Shown here: positions 1-6,045 of the stretch, piece by piece
Layout of the letters: every line of letters begins with the position of its first letter
Position numbering within the stretch: position 1 is the stretch's first letter
Assembly: GCA_028711675.1 (NCBI GenBank)
Contig: JAQTRT010000138.1
Span: forward strand, 1 to 8,309
Source: a bacterium
GTDB lineage: Bacteria > Spirochaetota > JAHITG01
Reading direction: 5' to 3'
Length of the DNA stretch: 8,309 nucleotides
Position numbers and translations under genes: made by a program
The notes under the pieces: model-generated
What the model saw: only the letters and a program-made list of their open reading frames with translations
What the model was told of the DNA's origin: nothing
Database searches by the model: none

Positions 1-1299
1 CTTGTCCTGATGGATAAAATGCCTGGCGATATGGGGATTCTGCATATAAAGTTTGTTGTACGTTTTTTTAAAATTTTTTTTATTTTCATGGATACTGGCG
101 TATTTATGGGGGTATACGAATCCGGTCTCAAAAAAGAACTTCCAAAGATCATCGAGATTTACTTTATGGCAGACATATGATTTTTGATCGGTTAATTTAT
201 GCAGAAGACTGGCGAATTTGGCCTGGGTTTGAATGTCCATATCAAGGATGGCGATGCCGCTTTTTACATTAACCTTGTCGTTCTCCACGGTGCAGAGGTT
301 CCTGTTGATGACCTGTGCCTTGCAGGTAAGTTTTAAATGATTCATAAATTCAATGTCCAGTTTCGGGATGATCATACCTACCAACAAGACAGAATTATTG
401 TAATCCTCCATAACGGAAAAACCGGACCCGGATAGTTCTTCCAGTTCCAGGTGTATCGTCTTTCTGGTAAGCGGATGTTGAAAGATAATGACCGGGGAAG
501 GGGATAATCTGTGCCTTAAGCTCCTGAATTTTTTTGGTTTGAACCGACGTATCTTTGTTTGCAGAGGCTCTAAAACAAATAATCTGTTTTTATTGTCGTT
601 GGATTGCCGGATGATTTTACATTCGCCTGAATACAGAATTTCCTGTCCTTTTTTAAAGATGATATAAACGATGTGTTCCAGATTGATCCACTGGAATGTT
701 TGGGGAGGGCTGGCGGTTATTTTTATACTGAACGAAAATGTACTGATATCTATAAGGACCCCGTGGAAAACGATGCCATTCTGAATGAACTCAACATGGA
801 TGTTCTTTCCGGGATGCCTGTTGACCTTACGGGATGAGATCTCATATCCGATTTCCGGTAATTTAAAACTGATCCCGTTTGTGTTGACATCCTTTATTTC
901 CGGTTTAATGAATACAACTTTTTGATTATGCAGAAAATGAAAGTGAGAAAAACTATATAAGTTCAATTTTTGCAGAAAATTTACGGATTGCAGCCATTGA
1001 CAGTTCAGGATATCTCCTGAACATGGTAAAGGTTTTGCTTTAACAGATAGAAAATTTCCGTATCGGGTATGGGAAAAGTTGATAAATAAGGAATCGTCCT
1101 GAAAATTGATATAATTCAATATGTTGATCAATTGCTTTTTATTGACCTTTTTCCAGTCATCCCCTTGCGTGTTCATATTCTTATTCCGGATATACTGCAA
1201 TATTTCGATAGGGAGGTCCAGGTTTATTTTCAGGTTTATGTGATTATCAGGAGTATATTCTTTTTTTAATTGTAGTAATAGTTGTTCTTCTTTCGACAT
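1..1299 (-). CDS. Tandem PilZ-like domain protein, 3' end beyond window
   Basis: An uninterrupted frame runs from an ATG at 1299-1297 to the window edge, giving 433 codons with no stop. An in-frame TGA (1305-1303) lies two codons upstream, so this ATG is the only likely start; the Shine-Dalgarno is weak. Residues 1-140 form an N-terminal region I do not recognise. Residues about 155-245 look like a PilZ domain, with RKVNR (157-161, the RxxxR motif) followed by D184-I-S186 and S189 where the usual DxSxxG has Gly. Residues about 250-355 look like a second PilZ domain, with an Arg/Lys cluster (251-264) and E288-L-S290-G-S-G293. PilZ domains bind cyclic di-GMP. From about 384 the protein changes character (LWKFFFETGFVYP, then FKKTYNKLY and IARHFI), which from memory resembles the start of GNAT-like acyltransferase modules fused to PilZ domains. 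PilZ is fairly secure; the acyltransferase part is inference. Probably cytoplasmic, since no signal peptide or membrane segment is visible. Confidence 0.8.
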   Translation of the reverse strand, partial: MSKEEQLLLQLKKEYTPDNHINLKINLDLPIEILQYIRNKNMNTQGDDWKKVNKKQLINILNYINFQDDSLFINFSHTRYGNFLSVKAKPLPCSGDILNCQWLQSVNFLQKLNLYSFSHFHFLHNQKVVFIKPEIKDVNTNGISFKLPEIGYEISSRKVNRHPGKNIHVEFIQNGIVFHGVLIDISTFSFSIKITASPPQTFQWINLEHIVYIIFKKGQEILYSGECKIIRQSNDNKNRLFVLEPLQTKIRRFKPKKFRSLRHRLSPSPVIIFQHPLTRKTIHLELEELSGSGFSVMEDYNNSVLLVGMIIPKLDIEFMNHLKLTCKAQVINRNLCTVENDKVNVKSGIAILDMDIQTQAKFASLLHKLTDQKSYVCHKVNLDDLWKFFFETGFVYPHKYASIHENKKNFKKTYNKLYMQNPHIARHFIHQDK

Positions 1300-1491
1300 A
1301 GCTCAATCTCGACAGTGGTTTTACTGATCCAGTAGTACGAGACAGGTTCACAGTAAACTTTAAAATAATGGCCTACGGATAATATCGGTATTTAAGTTAT
1401 GAAAGTTTAATTATTTATATGACCTTTTCCCCTTATCTTCGATAACTTGAATAAAATGACAGGATCATTGATATTAAGCTTTTAATGTGTT
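1300..1491. other. Intergenic region upstream of the PilZ gene
   Basis: This 192-bp stretch separates two minus-strand genes and should hold any promoter of the PilZ gene. Apart from the weak hairpin at 1455-1469, I see no convincing -35/-10 pair; a TATTAT-like element near 1392 lacks a good -35. An imperfect 13-bp inverted repeat (GTTCACAGTAAAC, 1346-1358) is present. No further open frame of note was found. Confidence 0.5.
1455..1469 (-). terminator. Weak hairpin downstream of the 130-aa secreted protein gene
   Basis: On the minus strand AATGAT-CCT-GTCATT can form a six-pair stem (one G-T pair) with a three-base loop, followed by TTAT. It lies 22 bases after the stop codon at 1492-1494. 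The stem is AT-rich and the T run is poor, so termination here is only a possibility. Confidence 0.22.
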
Positions 1492-1884
1492 TTATTTCCC
1501 GTTCCCGATGGAATACAGTTCGAGCAGATCCCCGTTCTTTTTGGCCTTGACCGTGACCTGAAGCTTGCTTCTTTCTTTTCTTAAAAAAGTCTCCACTTTC
1601 CTGCTGCCCGGCTTGTCGAATTGGTAGAGCCTGCCCTTGCTGAAAATGGAATACCCGCTGGCTGCACAAGAGGGCTTTAAAGCGCATTCTTTAGTGTGTT
1701 TTGTTATAAAACCGGCCAGATCCGCTGTATTTCTGTCCGCGCACATATTGTCAATGATGTCCCCTTTCAGAACAAGGACCTCTGCCTGTTTTACTTTTTT
1801 ACTGGCCCTCGTCGTGGCTCCTTCCGCGAACAGAAGACCAGGTACGAGAAAGAAGCTGATTGTGACTAAGGTGAGCTTTTTCAT
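1492..1884 (-). CDS. Small exported protein with three conserved-looking cysteines
   Basis: A 130-residue protein with a clear Sec signal peptide: MKK, a hydrophobic core (about 5-18), then LLFA-EG with likely cleavage after A20. The mature part has VLKGDIIDNMCAD, HTKEC and PSCAASGY, placing C48, H63, C67 and C73 in a compact segment, followed by GRLYQFDK and a basic C-terminal strand region (KLQVTVKAKKNGD...). From memory this pattern (a 'GxIIDNxCA...HTKECAL..CAASGY' core) recurs in unnamed small secreted proteins of many bacteria; I know of no assigned function. The Cys/His set could bind metal or form disulfides, which is inference. The start is strongly supported by AGGAGGA six bases upstream. 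The gene is divergent from the GH35 gene and lies 192 bp upstream of the PilZ gene. Confidence 0.85.
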   Translation of the reverse strand: MKKLTLVTISFFLVPGLLFAEGATTRASKKVKQAEVLVLKGDIIDNMCADRNTADLAGFITKHTKECALKPSCAASGYSIFSKGRLYQFDKPGSRKVETFLRKERSKLQVTVKAKKNGDLLELYSIGNGK

Positions 1885-1890
1885 TGGTGA

Positions 1891-1897
1891 TCCTCCT
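1891..1897 (-). promoter_or_regulatory. Strong Shine-Dalgarno for the 130-aa secreted protein
   Basis: The minus strand reads AGGAGGA, six bases before the ATG at 1884. It is an almost perfect anti-16S match and fixes the start codon. Confidence 0.8.
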
Positions 1898-1935
1898 GGA
1901 CCGGGTATAAAGAGGATGTAATTCCTTTATTTTTT

Positions 1936-1941
1936 TGTCAA
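1936..1941 (-). promoter_or_regulatory. Candidate -35 box for the 130-aa gene
   Basis: The minus strand reads TTGACA here, at a suitable distance upstream of the divergent 130-aa gene. The -10 position holds only poor matches (TACATC at a 15-bp spacing, CATCCT at 17), so the promoter call is weak. Confidence 0.25.
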
Positions 1942-1951
1942 TAAATACTGC

Positions 1952-1979
1952 TTGACATTTGAAAATAACAGGTTATAAT
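1952..1979 (+). promoter_or_regulatory. Near-consensus sigma70 promoter of the GH35 gene
   Basis: TTGACA (1952-1957) and TATAAT (1974-1979) are both exact consensus hexamers separated by 16 bp, one base short of the optimum. Transcription should begin around 1985-1988, leaving a leader of about 40 bases before the GH35 start codon. The strength of this promoter suggests the gene needs a repressor, which fits the palindrome immediately downstream. Confidence 0.8.
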
Positions 1980-1984
1980 ATATG

Positions 1985-2000
1985 ATGTTTACGTAAACAT
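1985..2000. promoter_or_regulatory. Perfect 16-bp palindrome, probable repressor operator
   Basis: ATGTTTACGTAAACAT is a perfect inverted repeat with a central CG. It begins six bases after the -10 box and covers the predicted start of transcription, a standard position for a repressor. Even-length palindromes with a central CG are typical of LacI/GalR-family sites, and the TACGTA core also resembles the AraR (GntR-type) operator of Bacillus. The assignment to a family is inference, and no regulator gene is in the window. Confidence 0.65.
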
Positions 2001-2012
2001 TACATATTATAC

Positions 2013-2017
2013 GGAGG
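2013..2017 (+). promoter_or_regulatory. Shine-Dalgarno of the GH35 gene
   Basis: GGAGG lies eight bases before the ATG at 2026, supporting that start. It sits 12 bases after the end of the palindrome. Confidence 0.75.
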
Positions 2018-2025
2018 CAATATAA

Positions 2026-4794
2026 ATGAATAAAAGTACTGTAAGGTTTGACGGCCATACTCTGATCATCAATAACAAACCGGTCATCCTGATCGGCGGT
2101 GAGTTCCATTATTTTCGGACACCCCATACGCTTTGGGAGGACCGGATATCCAAGATGCAGAGGTCCGGCTGCAACCTTCTTTCCACTTATATACCGTGGA
2201 ATTTTCACGAAGAGAAGGAGGGCATCCTGAACTGGGAAGGGGACAGGGACCTCCCCCGTTTCCTGGAATTATGCCGGAAATATAAGATGTATGTCATCAT
2301 CAAACCCGGACCTTATATCTGCGCGGAATGGGATTTTGGCGGTTTTCCGCACTGGCTCCTGGAAAAGGATGTGCCCCTGCGTGTTCCCGATGAAAGGTAC
2401 CTTAATATCGTGAATACATGGTTCAAGGAAGTGGCCAGGGTGATCAAACCTCATCTTATCACCAATAACGGAAATATTGTCCTTATCCAGGTTGAGAACG
2501 AGTATGATCACCTCATCGAAGAATCGGGCATTGTGGACTGTAAGGAGACCGCGAAGAAATACCTGCTGACCCTGCTTCGTTTTGCGCGTGAACAGGGGAT
2601 CGATATACCGGCCTTTACCAATGAAGGCAGCTGTATCCTGGGCACGGAGATCATCAATACCCATACTTATTATCCGAACATCCCGTGGATATGGATGTGG
2701 GAATTCAATGATTTTGACAGGAAGATCGAAGAGGGGCGGAAAGTCCAGGCAGACAAGCCCCTGATGATCCTTGAACTGGAGGCCGGCTGGTTCGCACAGT
2801 ACGGAAAACCGCTCTATGAAGTGGAGACCGGACTGACTGAAGCCATCACCAAGACCATTCTCACGTACGGCGCCTCGGTCATTAATTATTATATGTTCGG
2901 CGGCGGGACTTCCTTCCCTTACTGGCCGGCTAAAGGCGATTTCGGCGGGACCGGTATCTGCACCACTTTTGATTTCGGCATTTCTCCCATACGTGAGTGG
3001 GGAGAGATACATGATAAGTTCCATTATATAAAGAACCACGCGTATTTCCTTCAATCCTTCCCGGAGCTTATCACGGAAGGGGTGACGACCTATGAGGATG
3101 TCAGCGTCCTTCAGGGCGGTGAAGACATTACGCGGGTCTCCCTCCATGCCCAGGGGAAGGACGGTTCGTTCAAGAATAGTTTTGAGAACGTAAAGGTCAT
3201 CCAGAGGAAGTCCTCTATGGGGTCTGTCATTCTGGTCAGGAACCTGGAGCCTGAAAAAAAGAGGATCCAGCTGAAATACAGATCAGGCCTGGCTGATCAA
3301 GAGCTTCTTATCCCGTCCGAACCCGCGGACATAGGGCCGTATTCCTCGTTTTTGTGGCCTGCTGATTTCCACCTTTCACCCGGACTCAAGATCATTTATT
3401 CGACTTCTGAACTGATCAGCCGGAAAAAGATCGGGAAGCAGGAGTTCATCATTATGCGAAATAACAAGGGATTCAGGGGAAGCCGCGGTGAACTGGTGCT
3501 TTGTACAGACGCCAGGATCAAGGTCCTGAACGGCAGCCTCCGGGCCGGGCCTACCCAGGACCGGTTCCAAAAGATACAGTATCCCAACCGGAGAACGACC
3601 GTTTTTTCTGCCGATGATCATATCTTTATCCTCCTCCCGGAGCTTGAAGCCAACAGGCTCTGGCTGAACGATGATTCCATCATTTTAAGCCGCTCTTATT
3701 TTCTGAAAAAAAGCAGTGAAACAGAAACCGGGCTCTTTCTGGACTTGCAGGTGAAACCGGATAAAAATAAACAGAAGCTGCTCCTGTGGCAGGGGAAAAA
3801 AGCCCGGACCGTGCTGGTGGACGGGAAAAAGGTGCCCTTTACCATCAGGAAAGATGGTTCCCTGGAGATCAATTACCTGTTCCATGAAAAGCGCAGGAAT
3901 GAAGTAAAATGGGAAAGTGAATGGAAATACCACCCGGATACGGATGAAAAAGGGAAAAGGCTGGATGACAATTCCTGGCTCACGATCAGTAAAGATTCTC
4001 CGTTGGAAAAGGCCAGGTTCTTCAGGCACGGATATTACTGGTACCGGAGCTGTTTCAGCCTGGAACCGGGTTTTGATACCATTAAGCTCAAAGCGAATTC
4101 GAATGAGATGGACAGGTTCACCGTGTATGTCAACGGCCAGTTCCGGTGGATCGGTATCGGCTCGCCTGAACTGGATATCACATCTCTGGTCCATGCAGGC
4201 GGGAATATTCTGGCCGTGTGTTATGAGAATGCTTATCATACCAAAGCCCATCCCCATGAGGGCCCTATTAAAAAAATGAGCGGCATGTACTATCCGGTCA
4301 AGGTCATCAGCAAGACCGGGACCGCGGTAAAGGAGTATGAGATACCTGAATGGAAGGTGCAGGACGGCCTGAACGGCGTGAACCAGGGATATTATCTTCC
4401 TGAATTCAACGACACCGTTTGGCTGTCCTTCCCTGCCTCAAGGAGATACGTGTTCCAGGAGGACGCGGGAAACATCATCTGGCTCAGGAGATGGTTTAAT
4501 TTTCACAGGGAGAAGGGCTGGGACCTTTCCCTTTATCTGAATATCCCCAGGCTCAAGGACAGGTGCCTGATCTATGTGAACGGTTTCCTGCTGGGCAAGT
4601 ATGAGGATATCGGCCCTCAGCATAAGTTCTATATCCCGGAAAATTTATTAAAAGAAAAAAATCTGCTGACCCTGGTCCTGGAAGGTCCTGGTTTCCATCC
4701 CGTGAAGCAGTTTGGTTTCCTTCCCATAAAGTTCGATGAACCTGACTTCGGATTTTATTACGAGGCCAGGAACATGAGACTCATTGTCCGGTGA
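2026..4794 (+). CDS. GH35 family beta-galactosidase, cytoplasmic
   Basis: A 922-residue glycoside hydrolase family 35 enzyme, expected to remove terminal beta-linked galactose with retention of configuration. The N-terminal TIM barrel (about 12-335) carries the family hallmarks: GGEFHYFR (24-31), TYIPWNFHE (54-62), GPYICAEWDFGGFPHWLL (95-112) and IQVENEY (154-160), where E159 aligns with the acid/base. ILELEAGWF (248-256) places E250 as the nucleophile by alignment with the human GLB1 pattern EFYTGW. Beta-rich regions follow. Two later segments (about 665-765 with YVNGQFRWIG, and about 815-915 with YVNGFLLGKY) match the galactose-binding-like jelly rolls usual in this family. There is no signal peptide, so it probably acts on imported galactosides. 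Some GH35 members prefer glucosaminides or particular linkages, so the exact substrate is open. Expression probably depends on the consensus promoter and palindrome upstream. The stop lies 16 bp from the convergent neighbour's stop. Confidence 0.93.
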   Translation: MNKSTVRFDGHTLIINNKPVILIGGEFHYFRTPHTLWEDRISKMQRSGCNLLSTYIPWNFHEEKEGILNWEGDRDLPRFLELCRKYKMYVIIKPGPYICAEWDFGGFPHWLLEKDVPLRVPDERYLNIVNTWFKEVARVIKPHLITNNGNIVLIQVENEYDHLIEESGIVDCKETAKKYLLTLLRFAREQGIDIPAFTNEGSCILGTEIINTHTYYPNIPWIWMWEFNDFDRKIEEGRKVQADKPLMILELEAGWFAQYGKPLYEVETGLTEAITKTILTYGASVINYYMFGGGTSFPYWPAKGDFGGTGICTTFDFGISPIREWGEIHDKFHYIKNHAYFLQSFPELITEGVTTYEDVSVLQGGEDITRVSLHAQGKDGSFKNSFENVKVIQRKSSMGSVILVRNLEPEKKRIQLKYRSGLADQELLIPSEPADIGPYSSFLWPADFHLSPGLKIIYSTSELISRKKIGKQEFIIMRNNKGFRGSRGELVLCTDARIKVLNGSLRAGPTQDRFQKIQYPNRRTTVFSADDHIFILLPELEANRLWLNDDSIILSRSYFLKKSSETETGLFLDLQVKPDKNKQKLLLWQGKKARTVLVDGKKVPFTIRKDGSLEINYLFHEKRRNEVKWESEWKYHPDTDEKGKRLDDNSWLTISKDSPLEKARFFRHGYYWYRSCFSLEPGFDTIKLKANSNEMDRFTVYVNGQFRWIGIGSPELDITSLVHAGGNILAVCYENAYHTKAHPHEGPIKKMSGMYYPVKVISKTGTAVKEYEIPEWKVQDGLNGVNQGYYLPEFNDTVWLSFPASRRYVFQEDAGNIIWLRRWFNFHREKGWDLSLYLNIPRLKDRCLIYVNGFLLGKYEDIGPQHKFYIPENLLKEKNLLTLVLEGPGFHPVKQFGFLPIKFDEPDFGFYYEARNMRLIVR

Positions 4795-4810
4795 GGGGAA
4801 ATATTCCGGT

Positions 4811-5755
4811 TTATAATCGTACTTTACAGTCCAGTATATAAATAATATCATCTGTCACAAAGGAAACGGCATAATTGACAGCAATGTGAGAGAGGTCAAC
4901 ACCTATACCGATTCCTGGTTTTTGCGACTTAAATGCATAACCTGTATTCAATTGCAGCCATGTGTTGAACATTATCATTAAACCTGAACTTATCTCCTCC
5001 TGTTCATCCTGTTTCCACGACACAGCCATCATAGGCTCGAATCTGAAATACCAGATCTTCGGGGATGTGTATTGAATACCAAAGTTGATCTGAAAAGGAT
5101 ACTGTTCTTTTTTTTCATACAGTTTGAGGGTATACGGCAGAAGGTTTTTAAGAAATATTCCTATAGCAAGTTTATTCAGGATTTCAGCTAAAGGGCTTTT
5201 CGTAAACTGGTAAGGATTTACTGTTTTAAACAGAATCCCGGAATCAAGACCGAAACCCCAGCCGCTATGTTTATAGATAGTCTGGGACATGGCTTTCAGC
5301 CTGATTCCTGCGTGAAGATAATCGAAGAAACAGCAGGCAAGATTAAAACCTAAAAACGTGGAATTAAAACCGAATGTACCTGCAGCAACGGGCGAAGAAT
5401 CCCTGATAAAGATGCCCTCATCGGACAGGTTGATATAGGAGATTCCGAAAGCCAGATTACGGACAGGATATCTGAATCCGGCTGAAACGTAATGCGAAAT
5501 TTTATCCCCGACTGGTGCGTACGCCAGGAATAATTCTATATTTTGCCTGCTGTAGTCCAAACCGGCCGGATTATAAAAAAGAGACTGTTCTTCCACAGCC
5601 AGGGGAGCTAAGGCTGATGCTGTGCTCATTATTCCGGCCGTGAGTTTGTAATCATTTTCAATACCGCCGCTTGCGCTGTCCCCGGCTGAGAGACGGGGGG
5701 TAGCCAGGAAAAATACGCATAAAAGGATTTGAAATCCCTCTGTTTTCATATCCAT
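4811..5755 (-). CDS. Outer-membrane beta-barrel protein, PorV/PorQ (UPF0164)-like
   Basis: A 314-residue protein with a signal peptide (hydrophobic stretch about 9-19, likely cleavage after RLSA at residue 24). It then has many alternating hydrophobic/aromatic strands typical of an outer-membrane barrel (for example IELFLAYAPVG, YVSAGFRYPV, LAFGISYINLSD, FGFNSTFLGFNLACCFF). The motif LFYNPAGL (59-66) near the N-terminus is characteristic of PorV/PorQ/UPF0164 and FadL-like barrels. In Bacteroidota PorV and PorQ serve type IX secretion, but the wider family is of unknown role, so no T9SS function is claimed. Start choice: GAGGGGG (5760-5766) is four bases from the ATG at 5755 and ten from an in-frame ATG at 5749, so the protein may begin at M3. 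It is convergent with the GH35 gene. Confidence 0.8.
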   Translation of the reverse strand: MDMKTEGFQILLCVFFLATPRLSAGDSASGGIENDYKLTAGIMSTASALAPLAVEEQSLFYNPAGLDYSRQNIELFLAYAPVGDKISHYVSAGFRYPVRNLAFGISYINLSDEGIFIRDSSPVAAGTFGFNSTFLGFNLACCFFDYLHAGIRLKAMSQTIYKHSGWGFGLDSGILFKTVNPYQFTKSPLAEILNKLAIGIFLKNLLPYTLKLYEKKEQYPFQINFGIQYTSPKIWYFRFEPMMAVSWKQDEQEEISSGLMIMFNTWLQLNTGYAFKSQKPGIGIGVDLSHIAVNYAVSFVTDDIIYILDCKVRL

Positions 5756-5793
5756 TAATCCCCCTCATGAATGATGCGGGAAAAAGATTATGA

Positions 5794-5827
5794 GTCATCC
5801 GGCTTCACGGGCACAGACCGGGAATCC
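5794..5827. repeat. Degenerate GC-rich hairpin resembling a dispersed intergenic repeat
   Basis: This plus-strand segment begins GTCATCCGGC and ends CCGGGAATCC. The arms pair imperfectly (ATCCGG against CCGGGAAT with bulges). It resembles degraded forms of the widespread 'GTCATTCCCG...CGGGAATCC' palindromic repeats, and its GC content contrasts with the AT-rich flank. Only one copy is in the window, so repeat status cannot be confirmed. Confidence 0.3.
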
Positions 5828-5861
5828 TTAATATTTTAAAAATTTTTAAATATCTTTTAGC

Positions 5862-5990
5862 CTAATATTTTAATAATCGCAACTGTGCTGGAATTTTTAA
5901 GAATGCTCGATGAAAAAGAGCCGAATACTGCTGGGTATCATAATATCCGTAACTTATAGCCCGGTTTAAGTTTTTTCTGTTTATTTTCAT
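5862..5990 (-). CDS. Possible 42-residue basic small protein
   Basis: A complete short frame starts at an ATG (5990-5988), ends at TAG (5864-5862) and encodes 42 residues. It is rich in Lys/Arg, Tyr and Leu: it begins MKINRKNLNRAISYGYY and ends PAQLRLLKY. It lies in the gap between the glycosyltransferase and barrel-protein genes, on the same strand. The composition reads like protein rather than random AT-rich spacer. However, no Shine-Dalgarno is visible, and I do not recognise the sequence. It could equally be the remnant of a longer gene or chance. An AT-rich imperfect inverted repeat (about 5829-5852) follows the stop. Confidence 0.25.
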   Translation of the reverse strand: MKINRKNLNRAISYGYYDTQQYSALFHRAFLKIPAQLRLLKY

Positions 5991-6045
5991 TGATATTTAT
6001 GAGTTTAACAACAGCCTCTTAAATATTAATTTTATTAAGATATAT

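Larger units (their letters stand above)
5756..6045. other. Intergenic region between the barrel protein and glycosyltransferase genes
   Basis: This 290-bp spacer contains the possible small ORF (5862-5990), the GC-rich hairpin (5794-5827), an AT-only stretch near 5829-5852 and the Shine-Dalgarno of the barrel gene (5760-5766). I found no convincing promoter hexamer pair, no riboswitch consensus and no strong terminator after the glycosyltransferase stop at 6046. Confidence 0.5.

Noticed and set aside
1346..1358. Imperfect 13-bp inverted repeat similar to half-sites of the GH35 palindrome
   Set aside because: It has an odd centre, one mismatched pair and different spacing from the 16-bp palindrome, so it is not a convincing second copy of the operator.
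1433..1687. 84-codon minus-strand frame overlapping the 3' half of the 130-aa gene
   Set aside because: Out-of-frame shadow without its own ribosome binding site.
1637..1921. 94-codon plus-strand frame opposite the 130-aa secreted protein
   Set aside because: It overlaps a gene with a clear signal peptide and perfect ribosome binding site; its own translation lacks features.
1927..2208. 93-codon minus-strand frame across the divergent promoter region
   Set aside because: It covers the consensus promoter, palindrome and start of the GH35 gene; its AT-rich C-terminal part is translated spacer.
2269..3147. 292-codon open frame on the minus strand inside the GH35 gene
   Set aside because: It is fully antisense to a strongly supported GH35 catalytic domain, has no Shine-Dalgarno or recognisable domain, and is explained by codon bias of the real gene.
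3685..4257. 190-codon minus-strand frame inside the GH35 gene
   Set aside because: Antisense shadow of the beta-rich C-terminal region; no protein family features.
5756..5861. Riboswitch in the leader of the barrel-protein gene
   Set aside because: The GC-rich segment was compared by eye with cyclic di-GMP (GEMM), cobalamin, TPP and glycine riboswitch core motifs; none matched.
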